A stretch of DNA of 64,000 nucleotides from Rhizobium oryzihabitans (lineage in GTDB: Bacteria; Pseudomonadota; Alphaproteobacteria; Rhizobiales; Rhizobiaceae), in the NCBI RefSeq assembly GCF_010669145.1, contig NZ_CP048632.1, forward strand, positions 1,798,001-1,862,000. The letters are read 5' to 3'. Each line of letters begins with the position of its first letter. Position 1 is the first letter of the stretch. The notes under the pieces were generated by a model. That model searched no databases. It worked only from the letters and a program-made list of their open reading frames with translations, and had not been told where the DNA came from. This document shows, in pieces, positions 8,466-18,453 of this stretch. Made by a program: the position numbers and the translations under genes.

Positions 8466-8682
8466 GTGCCGTTCCGGTCGTTTCCGGTGGCGTGGCGATC
8501 CTCTAAAACGTCCTCATTCCGATTGCAAGCGATTTCGTTTCGAAATTGTCATTTTTCCGCAGCAATTCACGCATCATATTGATTATAAAAGAAATTCCAT
8601 GGAGCCTGTTTTAAAGGCGCTCCTGCTCGTCCATATTCACGCTGATGCGGCGATCGCATCAGCCTGCCCCGGAGTGCGATGT

Positions 8683-10110
8683 TCAGGCGGTTCTTGCCGC
8701 GTGTACGGAGGCTGCACGGTCGGCGATCTCTATGCGGAACTGCGTCCCCGGACCGGGCTTTTCAACAAGCGCGATCGTGCCGCCATGGGCAAGCACCAGT
8801 TCCCGCGCAATGACGAGGCCGAGGCCGGTGCCGCCGGAACGGGCCGAGCCCCTGAAAGCGGAGAACAGGTTCTCTTTTGCCTTGCGCGGCATTCCCGGTC
8901 CATTGTCATCTATGACGATGCTGACAACGCTGCCGGCCCTCTGGGCCGAGATCGAAAGATATCGGGGTGCCGCGTTGGCGACATCCGATTGCAGAGCCTG
9001 AACGGCATTGCGACAGAGATTGTGGATCACCCGGAACAGCTGCTCGGCATCCGCATCGACCGTTAGGTCGGTGGGCACGCTGTCCTGAAACTCTATACCG
9101 CTTTCCGGCTCGAGCGCCAGAATGTCACGCACATCCCTGACCAGAAGGCTTAAATGCACCGTCTTGCGTTTCGGCGCGCCTTCCGTCGCCTGCCCATAGG
9201 CCAGAACTTCGCCCGTATAGGCCACCGCGCGGTCGATGGTGCGCAGCAGTTTTGGCGCGAAACTTCTGACCATCGGGTCCTTTGCGTCCACCAGGCGGTC
9301 AGACATCAGCTGCGCGGATGACAGGATGTTGCGCATGTCATGGTTGATCTTCGAGACAGCAAGGCCGAGATCCACTAGGTTCTTCTGCTGCCTGAGCGTT
9401 TTCTGCAATTCGGTCTGCATGTCGGCCAGGTGCCGGCCCGCAACCGCCAGTTCATCGGTTCCGTCCTCGGCCACGAAAATCCGCTCCGGATTGCCGGGGT
9501 CTTCGGAGAAATGCTGCATACCGAGCGTCAGGCGACGGATGGGCCGGATCATGATGCGGTTGATGGAGATGAAAATGAGCCCGGCGGTGATCAGCGACAG
9601 GACGATGGAAATCAGGAAAACGTTTCGGGCATAGGCCAGCATCGCCGCCCGCAGCTTGTTTTCGCCGAGAACGAGTTCGATGATGGTGTCGCTGTCGCCG
9701 ACGACATCGAAAACGCGAATGACGCGGTTGCCACCGAACAGCAATGTGGAAAAGGCATCCCGCACCGCCGCCAGTTGCGAGACATCGGAAAGATCATATT
9801 GTTCGTCGACCCCTGGCGGCGTTTCCGCCACGGCGAGCAGACGCGACGTGCCGTCCTTGCGCAGCGCGATAAGCTTTGCCCCCGTTGCCATCAGCGTATC
9901 GTTCTGCACGCTTCGCGGCAATTCGGCCTGCAGCCCGTCAATCACCGCACCGGCAGCGGCTGCCGTGTTCAGACGGTCCCGCAGCCAGGAAAGGCGCATG
10001 TTGGCGACCGAAGGCACGAAGATCAGCACCTCGGCGATCATCACGAAAATGACCGTCAGCAGCAGCAGGCGTCCTGAAAGACCTGCGGTCAATCCCGGCA
10101 TGCAGTGCAC
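8683..10110 (-). CDS. orphan membrane sensor histidine kinase
   Basis: About 475 residues. The N-terminal membrane segment (LLLLTVIFVMIAEVLIF) is followed by a periplasmic sensor of roughly 130 residues, a second membrane segment (NVFLISIVLSLITAGLIFI), a HAMP linker and the kinase core. The H-box is KINHDMRN, the N-box HNLCRNAVQAL, G1 DDNGPGMP and G2 GGTGLGL, so it should be active. I chose the GTG at 10110, which has GGAGGA about 7 bases before it; an in-frame ATG three codons later and a long upstream extension exist. No response regulator is adjacent, so its partner is unknown. The 217 bases between it and the tRNA hold nothing recognisable. Confidence 0.85.
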   Translation of the reverse strand: MHCMPGLTAGLSGRLLLLTVIFVMIAEVLIFVPSVANMRLSWLRDRLNTAAAAGAVIDGLQAELPRSVQNDTLMATGAKLIALRKDGTSRLLAVAETPPGVDEQYDLSDVSQLAAVRDAFSTLLFGGNRVIRVFDVVGDSDTIIELVLGENKLRAAMLAYARNVFLISIVLSLITAGLIFISINRIMIRPIRRLTLGMQHFSEDPGNPERIFVAEDGTDELAVAGRHLADMQTELQKTLRQQKNLVDLGLAVSKINHDMRNILSSAQLMSDRLVDAKDPMVRSFAPKLLRTIDRAVAYTGEVLAYGQATEGAPKRKTVHLSLLVRDVRDILALEPESGIEFQDSVPTDLTVDADAEQLFRVIHNLCRNAVQALQSDVANAAPRYLSISAQRAGSVVSIVIDDNGPGMPRKAKENLFSAFRGSARSGGTGLGLVIARELVLAHGGTIALVEKPGPGTQFRIEIADRAASVHAARTA

Positions 10111-10280
10111 CGGATTGTCCTCCGTGCGGTCCAAGCTGTCTACGCCTTTAGAAAACACCGGGCCCTGATCCTGTATGCGCGCCGCCGCTTCGGTTGAACG
10201 GCTCGGTTTATATGCACGTATAATAATAGGACCTAACTGATTTTTTTCCAATGCGCTGCGAAACAAACGTTTTCATTGCA

Positions 10281-10313
10281 CGAAAAACAAACGCCGCCCG
10301 GGCGGGCGGCGTT
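10281..10313 (-). terminator. intrinsic terminator of the chemoreceptor gene
   Basis: On the minus strand a GC-rich stem (AACGCCGCCC with GGGCGGCGTT) is followed by TGTTTTTCG. It sits 44 bases after the stop codon of the chemoreceptor gene, so it most likely ends that transcript. Confidence 0.8.
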
Positions 10314-10356
10314 CGAAACGGAGCTAGTCTGGCGAGAACCGGTGAACCGGGTCCAC

Positions 10357-12384
10357 TCAGAACTCCTGCCAGTCTCCCTGTGCCGGTGCGGCGGCCGGCT
10401 GGGCATTGAGGGCGCGGCCAACGCTGTTCATCAATTTGCGCGCCGGGGAGGTCACCGGCGCTGTTCTGGCGGAGACCGCCATGGGCCGCATCGGCTGTTC
10501 CGTGCGCGGCCGGACGTGAACGTCTTCAACGCCCACCTTGAAGCGCGAGACCAGCGTCACAAGATGCTCCGCCTCGCCGCTCAGCTTGTGGGTTGCGGCC
10601 GATGTCTCCTCGACCATGGCGGCATTGCGCTGCGTCACCTGGTCCATCTGGTTGATTGCCGTGTTTACTTCGTGCAGCCCGGTGGACTGTTCCCGCGCAG
10701 CAGTAGCGATCGAATGGATGTGATCGTTGATTGCCAGAACACGCGTCTCGATCTCGCTCAACGCGCTGCCGGTTCTTTGCACCAGCGATACGCCGCGGCC
10801 GACTTCCTCACCGGATTTGGTGATCAGCGCCTTGATGTCCTTGGCAGCCGTTGCCGAGCGTTGCGCCAGCTCACGCACTTCCTGCGCGACGACGGCAAAG
10901 CCCTTGCCCGCTTCGCCTGCACGCGCCGCCTCGACGCCCGCATTCAGCGCCAGAAGGTTGGTCTGGAAGGCGATCTCGTCAATGACATTGATGATCTGGC
11001 TGATTTCGCGCGACGCATGCTCGATGCGATCCATGGCGGAGACGGCATCGCGCACGACATTGGCGGATTCCTCCGTCTTCTGCTTGGTCTCGGCCACCAT
11101 AGTGCTGGCTTCCTGCGCGCGATCGGTCGAATTGCGAACGACGGCGGTGATCTCGTCCAGCGCAGCGGAGGTTTCCTCAAGCGCAGCCGCCTGCTGTTCC
11201 GTCCGCTTGGACAGGTCGTCAGCCGCCGAGCGCAGTTCGTTGGCGTTGCCGCTGATGCCTTCCGTGCTGCTGCGCACTTCCCGCATCGTTTCGCGCAGCT
11301 TAGCCAGCGTCTCGTTCACGTTCGCCTGGAGTTCGGCAAAGACACCGCGGAAATCGCCGTCCATCTTTTCAGTCAGATCGCCCCGCGCCAGACCTTCGAT
11401 GACGCGGCTGGTCTCGGAGACGCCATTGTCCACCCCGGTGAGCAGGGCATTGATGGTCGCCGCGAAACGATTGAGGTTTTCGTCACCATAATCCTTGCTG
11501 ATGCGGCGGCTGAAATCGCCCCCCGCTGCCGCGTCGACGACGACGGCCATGCCGGCCTGCAGGTCATCGCTCTTGGCGCGCATGGCGGCTTCCTGGGCAT
11601 TCATGCGGCGAACTTCGCGGCCATTCTTCTTGAAGACCTCGACTGCCGCTGCCATTTCGCCGATTTCATCGTTCTGGCCGAGATAAGGCACATCTGCGTC
11701 CAGATTTCCGTCCGCAACCGCGTTCATCACTTCCGAAACCTTGCGGATGGGCGCGCTCAGCTGGCGCGTTCCGATGTAGAGACCAAACGCCGCACCGGCC
11801 AATATACCGCTGCCGGTGACGATGATGACCAGCCAGAAGGTGGTTGTTACAAAATCGTCTATGCCGGCCCTGACAGCCTCCAGCCCGGCGATGTCATTCT
11901 TCACGACGGCATCGATTTCGGCCTGATAGGCTTTACGGTTGGCCCGGTTCGCCTCGTTGTTGCCCTGCTGGTTGGCGGCCTGCGGGCCGGCTTCCCGGGC
12001 AAGCCTCGCGGTTTCCAGACGGAAGGCCTTGAACTCCTTAAAGCGGCTGGAAAGATTGTCGAAGGCCGCCTTCTGTTCCGCCGGAACGAGAGGTGTCCAT
12101 GTCGCGATCAGCTTTTCCATGGCGTCGAGGTTCTTCACGATGCCGTCGGCGAAAGGTGCCGCCTTTTCGATATCGGGCGCAGCGTAGACCCCGCGCGCCT
12201 CCATGACGACCGCGGTGACAAGACGGTTGAGCGCCTCGCCCTTATAGGCGCGTTCCGCTGCCTTTTCGTATCCGATCGTGCGCACCTGGAATTCGCTGAC
12301 CGCGTATATGGACAGCGCGCCAATGGTACAGGCCACAAGGCTCATCAGCCCGACAAGAAGATTAATACGACCGCGAATTCTCAA
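10357..12384 (-). CDS. methyl-accepting chemotaxis protein with helical-bundle sensor
   Basis: 675-residue chemoreceptor. There are membrane helices at about 8-30 and 190-212, with an all-helical periplasmic sensor of about 160 residues between them, probably four-helix-bundle type. HAMP-like segments follow from about 213 to 370, and then a long signalling domain whose tip carries [21 protein letters not shown]. The last residues, GDWQEF, match the W-x-x-F pentapeptide that tethers CheR/CheB in receptors, so this receptor should be adapted by methylation. The ligand is unknown. It is monocistronic with its own terminator, divergent from rpmH. Confidence 0.93.
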   Translation of the reverse strand: MRIRGRINLLVGLMSLVACTIGALSIYAVSEFQVRTIGYEKAAERAYKGEALNRLVTAVVMEARGVYAAPDIEKAAPFADGIVKNLDAMEKLIATWTPLVPAEQKAAFDNLSSRFKEFKAFRLETARLAREAGPQAANQQGNNEANRANRKAYQAEIDAVVKNDIAGLEAVRAGIDDFVTTTFWLVIIVTGSGILAGAAFGLYIGTRQLSAPIRKVSEVMNAVADGNLDADVPYLGQNDEIGEMAAAVEVFKKNGREVRRMNAQEAAMRAKSDDLQAGMAVVVDAAAGGDFSRRISKDYGDENLNRFAATINALLTGVDNGVSETSRVIEGLARGDLTEKMDGDFRGVFAELQANVNETLAKLRETMREVRSSTEGISGNANELRSAADDLSKRTEQQAAALEETSAALDEITAVVRNSTDRAQEASTMVAETKQKTEESANVVRDAVSAMDRIEHASREISQIINVIDEIAFQTNLLALNAGVEAARAGEAGKGFAVVAQEVRELAQRSATAAKDIKALITKSGEEVGRGVSLVQRTGSALSEIETRVLAINDHIHSIATAAREQSTGLHEVNTAINQMDQVTQRNAAMVEETSAATHKLSGEAEHLVTLVSRFKVGVEDVHVRPRTEQPMRPMAVSARTAPVTSPARKLMNSVGRALNAQPAAAPAQGDWQEF

Positions 12385-12589
12385 CTTCGTTCCCCCAACA
12401 AAAGCCAGCCGCGTGATAAAAATGGGAAGCTGGCATAACTTTTCGCATCACAACATTTATCAATGCCGCGTTAAGAAAGAATTTCGGATTTTACCGATTG
12501 CGCGTAGGAATCGGCCTCTATTGGCGGCCAGCGAGGGACATGGCCGTGCGTTTTCCGCAAAAGGTGAAGCGCGAAAACCCCTTCGGCAA

Positions 12590-12619
12590 TTGACTTTGTT
12601 CGGCCTATGCCCTTATAAG
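12590..12619 (+). promoter_or_regulatory. probable sigma-70 promoter of rpmH-rnpA-yidC
   Basis: TTGACT at 12590 and TTATAA at 12613 are spaced by 17 bases, a near-consensus housekeeping promoter about 120 bases before rpmH. The 351-base gap between the chemoreceptor and rpmH holds no other gene that I can see. Confidence 0.6.
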
Positions 12620-12735
12620 CCGCGCACGCTCGGCCATTGAAAGCTCGCCCAGGCGGGGTTAGCCGTGCAAAAAACGAAACGCTCTTGCAAATAGTTGCAA
12701 ATTCAAGAAGGGCCGCACACCGCGGTATTAAATAA

Positions 12736-12873
12736 ATGTCGAAGCGTACCTACCAACCGTCCAAGCTTGTTCGCAAGCGTCGTCATGGTTTCCGTGCCCG
12801 CATGGCTACCGCCGGCGGCCGCAAGGTTCTCGCAGCCCGCCGTGCGCGCGGCCGCGCACGTCTGTCGGCTTAA
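12736..12873 (+). CDS. rpmH: 50S ribosomal protein L34
   Basis: 45-residue basic protein starting [19 protein letters not shown] and ending RARLSA, an unmistakable L34. It is a small component of the large ribosomal subunit near the exit tunnel. It is followed 36 bases later by rnpA, the near-universal rpmH-rnpA pair. It is too short for most gene tracks and is found by direct reading. Confidence 0.98.
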   Translation: MSKRTYQPSKLVRKRRHGFRARMATAGGRKVLAARRARGRARLSA

Positions 12874-12909
12874 TTGCCGCCTCTGTGGCCCGATGAAAGT
12901 CGCGGGCAC

Positions 12910-13293
12910 GTGAGTGAGACAAAAAAACGACCCGGCCGGCTTAAAAACCGGTCGGAGTTCCTTGCCGTTCAGGCGGGGGAAAAACGGCGGGGGAGCACCT
13001 TTCTTCTGGAAGTGCTTGACCGAAAGACCCCGGAGGCCGAACCTCGGGTCGGTTTTACCGTAACGAAAAGACAAGGCAACGCGGTCGAGCGAAATCGCAT
13101 GCGCCGCCGTCTCAGGGAAGCCGTCAGGCTTTCTGCCGGGGCCGCAATGAAGCCCGGCCATGACTATGTGATTGTCGCCCGCAGGGATGTGCTCGATACG
13201 GCCTTCCCGAAAATTCAGTCTCTCCTTATCGAGCGAATTGAAGGAACGGCGAAACCGAAACGGTCCCAGGAGACCCGCTCCAGGAAAGAATGA
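12910..13293 (+). CDS. rnpA: ribonuclease P protein component
   Basis: Basic protein of about 127 residues from a GTG at 12910 ([11 protein letters not shown]). It contains the RNase P signature region with [10 protein letters not shown] near residue 65, which binds the catalytic RNA. It helps RNase P RNA cut the 5' leaders of tRNA precursors. A TTG at 12874 would add 12 residues; I prefer the GTG because family similarity begins just after it. The stop overlaps the yidC ATG by four bases. No yidD lies between rnpA and yidC, unlike in many other bacteria. Confidence 0.93.
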   Translation: MSETKKRPGRLKNRSEFLAVQAGEKRRGSTFLLEVLDRKTPEAEPRVGFTVTKRQGNAVERNRMRRRLREAVRLSAGAAMKPGHDYVIVARRDVLDTAFPKIQSLLIERIEGTAKPKRSQETRSRKE

Positions 13294-15095
13294 TGGAAAA
13301 GAACCGCAATTACTTCATCGCGATAGCCCTATCGGTTGTCATCGTCCTAGCCTGGCAATTCCTGTACATGAATCCGCGCATCGAGCAGCAGCGTCGCGCC
13401 GAAGAGGCCCGCCAGGCGCAGCAGCAGCAGACGACGCAGCAACAGCCGGCACCGGGTGCAGCACCCGGCGTGGCCGTGGAAGGCGCACCGCCCGCATCCT
13501 CCCCGCAGGCCGCCGCTACGGCGACGCGGGAAGAAGCGATCGCCAAGACCCAGCGCGTTGCCATCGACACCAACGCCATTGCCGGCTCGATCAATCTGAC
13601 CGGCGCCCGCTTCGACGACATCCGGCTCAAGGACTACCATGAGACCGTCGATGACTCGAGCCCGATCATCACACTGTTCTCGCCCTCTGACACCAAGGAC
13701 GGTTACTTCACCGAACTCGGTTATGTCGCTGCACAGGAAGTCGGCGGCGTTCCCGGTCCGACGACCGTCTGGACGCTGGCAAGCGGTGACAAGCTGACGG
13801 AAACCACGCCGGTTACCCTCACCTATACCAATGCTAAGGGCGTGATTTTCTCCCGTACGGTTTCGATCGACGATCACTACATGATCTCGGTCGCCGACAA
13901 GGTCGAGAACCCCGGGCAGGCGGCGATCTCGTTTGCCACCTATGGCCGCGTGACGCGCAACAACAAGCCGGCGGTTCCCCCGGTCTTCGTCATCCATGAA
14001 GGTTTTCTCGGCGTCTCGGGCAGCGATGGCAGCCTGACGGAAGAGAAGTACAAGGATGTCGAGGAAGCACCGGTTACGGTTGCCAAGGCGACCGGCGGCT
14101 GGCTCGGCATCACTGACAAATATTGGGCAGCGGCCATCGTTCCGCCGCAGACGACGCCGTTCGAAACACGCTATTCGCATATACAGGGCAATCAGCCGAG
14201 CTATCAGGCCGATTTCAAGAGCGATCCGATGACGGTCGAACCCGGCCAGTCCATCGAGATGAAGAGCCTTGTCTTCGCCGGTGCGAAGGAAGTGCCGCTG
14301 GTTGACCGCTACGAGACCGAATATTCCATTCCGAAGTTCGACCTTCTCATCGACTGGGGCTGGTTCTACTTCATCACCAAGCCGATGTTCAAAATGATGG
14401 ATTTCTTCTTCCGTTATTTTGGTAACTTCGGCGTGGCCATCCTGCTGACCACCATCGTCGTCAAGCTTCTCTTCTTCCCGCTCGCCAGCAAGCAATATGC
14501 TTCCATGGCGAACATGAAGCGCGTGCAGCCGAAGATGGAGGAGCTGAAGGCCAAGCATGGCGATGACCGCATGGCCATGCAGCAGGCGATGATGCAGCTC
14601 TACAAGGAAGAGAAGATCAACCCGGTTGCCGGCTGCTGGCCGATGCTGCTGCAGATTCCGGTCTTCTTCGCGCTCTACAAGGTCATCTACGTCACCATCG
14701 AAATGCGGCATGCACCGTTCTTCGGCTGGATTCACGACCTTTCCGCGCCCGATCCGACGTCGCTGTTCAACCTGTTCGGCCTCCTGCCCTATGACGTGCC
14801 GCACTTCCTGATGATCGGCGTCTGGCCGCTGGTCATGGGCATCACCATGTTCCTCCAGATGCGCATGAACCCGACGCCGCCCGATCCGACACAGGCGATG
14901 ATCTTCACCTGGATGCCGCTGATCTTCACCTTCATGCTGGCTTCCTTCCCGGCCGGTCTGGTTATCTACTGGGCATGGAACAACACGCTGTCGATCTCGC
15001 AGCAGGCCCTCATCATGAAGCGTCACGGTGCCAAAATCGAACTGTTCGATAATCTCAAAGGGCTGTTCAAGCGAAAGCCGGTGCAATCGAAATGA
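13290..15095 (+). CDS. yidC: membrane protein insertase YidC
   Basis: 601-residue Oxa1-family insertase of Gram-negative layout. One N-terminal membrane helix is followed by a low-complexity Gln/Ala/Pro linker (about 30-75), a large periplasmic domain to about residue 350, then the conserved five-helix core containing [19 protein letters not shown] and the [18 protein letters not shown] helix. It inserts inner-membrane proteins with or without SecYEG. It overlaps rnpA by four bases and engB by four, implying coupled translation. Confidence 0.97.
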   Translation: MMEKNRNYFIAIALSVVIVLAWQFLYMNPRIEQQRRAEEARQAQQQQTTQQQPAPGAAPGVAVEGAPPASSPQAAATATREEAIAKTQRVAIDTNAIAGSINLTGARFDDIRLKDYHETVDDSSPIITLFSPSDTKDGYFTELGYVAAQEVGGVPGPTTVWTLASGDKLTETTPVTLTYTNAKGVIFSRTVSIDDHYMISVADKVENPGQAAISFATYGRVTRNNKPAVPPVFVIHEGFLGVSGSDGSLTEEKYKDVEEAPVTVAKATGGWLGITDKYWAAAIVPPQTTPFETRYSHIQGNQPSYQADFKSDPMTVEPGQSIEMKSLVFAGAKEVPLVDRYETEYSIPKFDLLIDWGWFYFITKPMFKMMDFFFRYFGNFGVAILLTTIVVKLLFFPLASKQYASMANMKRVQPKMEELKAKHGDDRMAMQQAMMQLYKEEKINPVAGCWPMLLQIPVFFALYKVIYVTIEMRHAPFFGWIHDLSAPDPTSLFNLFGLLPYDVPHFLMIGVWPLVMGITMFLQMRMNPTPPDPTQAMIFTWMPLIFTFMLASFPAGLVIYWAWNNTLSISQQALIMKRHGAKIELFDNLKGLFKRKPVQSK

Positions 15096-15745
15096 GTGAC
15101 ACCGGCACGGCAACCGAAAAGCCCCTTTTCGGGCGACCCTGGATATTCATTCGCGGCGTTCCCGCAATGAAGTTCCTGCCGCCCGAAGGCCCGCCGGAGA
15201 TTGCCTTCGCTGGACGTTCGAATGTTGGCAAGTCCTCGCTCATCAATGCGCTGGTGGGCCACAAGGGACTTGCCCGCACGTCCAACACGCCCGGACGCAC
15301 GCAGGAACTGAACTACTTCGTTCCCGAAGGTTATTCCGGTGAGGCAGGCGACCTGCCCCCGATGGCGCTGGTCGACATGCCGGGTTACGGTTATGCGCAG
15401 GCGCCCAAGGATCACGTCGATGCCTGGACGAAGCTCGTCTTCGATTATCTGCGCGGCCGTGCGACACTGAAGCGCGTTTACGTGCTGATCGATTCCCGCC
15501 ACGGCATAAAAAAGAACGACGAGGAGGTTCTAAGCCTGCTCGACAAGGCGGCCGTTTCCTATCAGGTCGTGCTGACGAAGACAGACAAGATCAAGGATGT
15601 CGGCGTTCCCCGGCTGATCAATGAAACGCTGGAGAAAATCCGCAAGCGCCCTGCCGCCTATCCGGAAGTTCTCGCCACATCCTCGGAAAAATCCTTCGGG
15701 CTCGATAGCCTGCGCGCGGAAATCGTACGAACGGTTTCTCTCTAA
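15092..15745 (+). CDS. engB: ribosome biogenesis GTP-binding protein EngB/YsxC
   Basis: 217-residue GTPase. G1 is GRSNVGKSS near residue 41, G3 is DMPGYGYA near 95, G4 is TKTDK near 166 and G5 lies in SSEKSFG. This is the EngB/YsxC/YihA pattern, an essential factor for 50S assembly. It overlaps the yidC stop by four bases and completes the rpmH-rnpA-yidC-engB operon. Confidence 0.95.
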   Translation: MSDTGTATEKPLFGRPWIFIRGVPAMKFLPPEGPPEIAFAGRSNVGKSSLINALVGHKGLARTSNTPGRTQELNYFVPEGYSGEAGDLPPMALVDMPGYGYAQAPKDHVDAWTKLVFDYLRGRATLKRVYVLIDSRHGIKKNDEEVLSLLDKAAVSYQVVLTKTDKIKDVGVPRLINETLEKIRKRPAAYPEVLATSSEKSFGLDSLRAEIVRTVSL

Positions 15746-15759
15746 AAGGCCGCAGGCCT

Positions 15760-16137
15760 TCAGGCGATCGTGAAAAGCAGGACGGCGGTCCAGAGCATCG
15801 CCGTCAACGCCAGAAGACGCCAGAAGCGCACGGAATGCCAGACCTCAGACACCATGGCGGTGAACATGCTGCCATTGCGCAGCGGCTGGCCCTTGAAGGG
15901 CAGACCGGATCGGGCCGGATCCCGATCAAGCAGCGCGGCGACGGTCGCCCTTTCGCGATATTCGGTTTCCGCCAGATTGTCGCGCCAGCGCCTGACCATG
16001 GCAGCGAACTGACGGTCGCGCTTGATCCGCTTTGCAAGCTCCGCCATGCTTTCCGGCGGCAGGGCACCCAGCACATATTCGCCAGCGAGCACTTCGTCCC
16101 GCAAACCGCTTTGCTTGTCTCGATCCGGTGCCGTCAT
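15760..16137 (-). CDS. short RskA-like putative anti-sigma factor
   Basis: 125 residues. The N-terminal half (LAGEYVLGALPPESMAEL, then R-R-W-R-D-N-L near 50) matches the N-terminal anti-sigma domain of RskA-type proteins, which bind ECF sigma factors. The C-terminus is one membrane helix (FWRLLALTAMLWTAVLLF) followed only by T-I-A. The extracytoplasmic RskA domain is therefore missing and there are no zinc-binding cysteines. No sigma-factor gene is adjacent. Its partner and role are unknown. Confidence 0.6.
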   Translation of the reverse strand: MTAPDRDKQSGLRDEVLAGEYVLGALPPESMAELAKRIKRDRQFAAMVRRWRDNLAETEYRERATVAALLDRDPARSGLPFKGQPLRNGSMFTAMVSEVWHSVRFWRLLALTAMLWTAVLLFTIA

Positions 16138-16412
16138 AGGTCTTCAAACTCCTCGGTCGTTCAGGCCAGAATCGCTTTCGCGACGCATCACGACTTTGCA
16201 GTCGCCCTGCTGAATAACCCCTCCCCTGCTCCCCACAAGGCTGGTCCGATTGCTGCTTTATGTCAATCTTATTACGCGCTCTGAAGCGGCCAAAAGCGGA
16301 ATTTTACTACGGGCCGACACAATATGGCCCGGAGGTTATTTCATTCGTCGAAAGCTGACATTCACCTGTCCTTGCCAACGCTTGGACATGGCCAATCCGT
16401 GCATCCTGCACT

Positions 16413-16436
16413 GCAAAAATCGATTCCGATTTTTGC
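16413..16436. repeat. perfect inverted repeat upstream of argB
   Basis: GCAAAAATCG and CGATTTTTGC flank a 4-base centre (ATTC), 62-85 bases before the argB start. It could be an operator, a transcript hairpin or one copy of a dispersed palindromic element. I saw no second copy in this window. The rest of the 360-base gap between the anti-sigma-like gene and argB holds nothing I can name. Confidence 0.5.
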
Positions 16437-16497
16437 GCCGATGCTGTAGAGCGATGAAAGGCTCTTCAGGGCCGCAACCACAGACCGAGGTTTTTAG

Positions 16498-17382
16498 ATG
16501 ACTGCTTCCGAAAGCGAAACTCAGGCGCGGCTGCTCGCACAGGCTCTGCCCTTCATGCAGAAATACGAGAACAAGACCATCGTTGTAAAATACGGTGGCC
16601 ACGCCATGGGGGATTCGACACTCGGAAAGGCTTTCGCGGAAGATATCGCCCTGTTGAAGCAGTCCGGCATCAATCCCATCGTCGTGCACGGCGGCGGCCC
16701 CCAGATCGGCGCGATGCTGACGAAGATGGGCATTGAATCGAAATTCGAAAGCGGCCTGCGCGTCACCGACGCCAAGACTGTCGAGATCGTCGAGATGGTT
16801 CTGGCCGGCTCCATCAACAAGGAGATCGTCGCGCTCATCAACCAGACGGGCGAATGGGCCATCGGCCTTTGCGGCAAGGACGGCAACATGGTCTTCGCCG
16901 AAAAGGCGAAAAAGACCGTGATTGATCCCGACAGCAATATCGAGCGTGTTCTCGATCTCGGCTTTGTCGGTGAAGTGGTCGAAGTCGACCGGACCCTGCT
17001 CGACCTGCTCGCCAAGTCAGAGATGATCCCGGTCATCGCTCCCGTCGCTCCCGGTCGCGACGGTGCCACCTACAATATCAATGCCGACACCTTTGCCGGC
17101 GCCATTGCCGGTGCGCTCAACGCCACCCGCCTCCTGTTCCTCACCGATGTGCCAGGCGTACTCGACAAGAACAAGGAACTCATCAAGGAGCTGACGGTCT
17201 CCCAGGCGCGCGCGCTTATCAAGGACGGCACGATTTCCGGCGGCATGATCCCGAAGGTCGAGACCTGCATCGAGGCCATCAAGGCCGGCGTTCAGGGCGT
17301 GGTCATCCTCAATGGCAAGACCGCCCATTCCGTCCTTCTGGAAATCTTCACGGAAGGCGCCGGCACCCTTATCGTGCCCTGA
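16498..17382 (+). CDS. argB: acetylglutamate kinase
   Basis: 294-residue amino-acid kinase that phosphorylates N-acetylglutamate in the second step of arginine synthesis. [10 protein letters not shown] near residue 29 binds ATP phosphates, [10 protein letters not shown] near 62 binds substrate, and the [11 protein letters not shown] segment lies near 215. The N-terminal extension (about 20 residues before the core) is found in arginine-inhibited forms. It follows engB and the divergent anti-sigma-like gene, and its own promoter must lie in the 360-base gap. Confidence 0.96.
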   Translation: MTASESETQARLLAQALPFMQKYENKTIVVKYGGHAMGDSTLGKAFAEDIALLKQSGINPIVVHGGGPQIGAMLTKMGIESKFESGLRVTDAKTVEIVEMVLAGSINKEIVALINQTGEWAIGLCGKDGNMVFAEKAKKTVIDPDSNIERVLDLGFVGEVVEVDRTLLDLLAKSEMIPVIAPVAPGRDGATYNINADTFAGAIAGALNATRLLFLTDVPGVLDKNKELIKELTVSQARALIKDGTISGGMIPKVETCIEAIKAGVQGVVILNGKTAHSVLLEIFTEGAGTLIVP

Positions 17383-17431
17383 TAGAGCTCATGTGGCGGA
17401 TGGGCAAGCCTGTCCGTCACAGGCGGCTTTT

Positions 17432-18348
17432 TCAGCCGAATGCCAGAAGCGACAATACGCCGACGACGATCAGCAGGCAGCCGGCGATTTCAAGCCGGTT
17501 GATCTTCTCCTTGAAGAACAAACGGTCGAGGCGAAGGCGAAAAGCATTTCCACCTGCGCCAGCGCCTTGACCACGGCGGCCTGTTGCAAGGTCATCGCCG
17601 TGAACCAGCCGAATGATGCCGTGGCGCCGACGAAACCGACCGCAAGCGACGGTTTCCACGCTCTGGCAATTCGCTGCAATTCACCCCTCTGCCGCCAGAC
17701 GATCCACAGGAACATCGACAGGGTCTGCGTCACGATAACGACGACGAGGGTAAAGCCGGCCTGCATCATGGCATCCGGGGCGGGCAGGCTGGGTGCCAGC
17801 GCCAGCGAGGCGGAGCGATAGGCCACCGATGAGAGGCCGAAGAACGCGCCCGAGGCGAGGCCGATGCCCGCCGTGCGGCTGAAGATCGAGGTCAGAATGG
17901 AAGCGGGCGTCACTTCCGTGCGCGCCACCGAAATCAGCATGACGCCGGCCACCGAAACTGCGATTGCCGCCAATGTTCCGCCATTGACGCTTTCACCGAC
18001 GAAAATCAGCGCAAACAGTGCCGCCTGTGCCGGCTCAGTCCGGGAATAGGCCGTGCCGACTGCAAAATTGCGGAAGGAAAACAGGTGCACCAGCAGGAAG
18101 GTGGCGGCAATCTGCGCCATGGCCCCGACCATCGCCCAGATTGCAAAGGACATGTTCGGCACCGGCAGCGGCCGGCCAAGCACGCCATGGATAAAGCCGA
18201 GATAGGCAAGAGCGAAAGGCATGCCGAACACGAAGCGCACGAAGGTTGCGCCCGTGGTCCCCATCATGCCCTTGAGGTGCTTTTGCAGGGTCGAGCGCAG
18301 GTTCTGCAAGAACGCGCTTGCGAAGGTTATGCCTATCCAGAGTTCCAT
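17432..18348 (-). CDS. EamA/DMT-family membrane transporter, frameshifted near its C-terminus
   Basis: About 304 residues if repaired: two five-helix EamA repeats, ten membrane segments, typical of drug/metabolite transporters with unknown cargo. Frame 1 runs from MELWIGITFAS to ...VEMLFAFASTV, then turns into an arginine-rich unrelated tail. The natural continuation (LFFKEKINRLEIAGCLL ... LLAFG) is in the next frame and ends at 17432. The break lies in the run of three A's at 17520-17522, where one base is missing. The gene is otherwise intact, so sequencing error is as likely as mutation. Confidence 0.8.
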
Positions 18349-18453
18349 GCCTTGGCGGTATCATGCGCTGGAGGCCGAGGCCAAGCCCGATTTTCCCGTC
18401 TGTCGTCGTCTTTTCGATTTTCTTCGCCATTCGAAACGGGCATAAAGCAGCCC

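Noticed and set aside
10276..12438. 720-codon open frame on the plus strand across the chemoreceptor gene
   Set aside because: Antisense shadow of a high-GC receptor gene; the product is His/Arg/Gly rich with no known motif.
12385..12735. Replication origin near rpmH-rnpA
   Set aside because: rpmH and rnpA lie next to dnaA/oriC in many bacteria, but there is no dnaA, no cluster of DnaA boxes and no AT-rich unwinding region here.
13347..15113. 588-codon minus-strand frame across yidC
   Set aside because: Shadow of yidC; composition very rich in His/Arg/Glu/Asp and no start signal.
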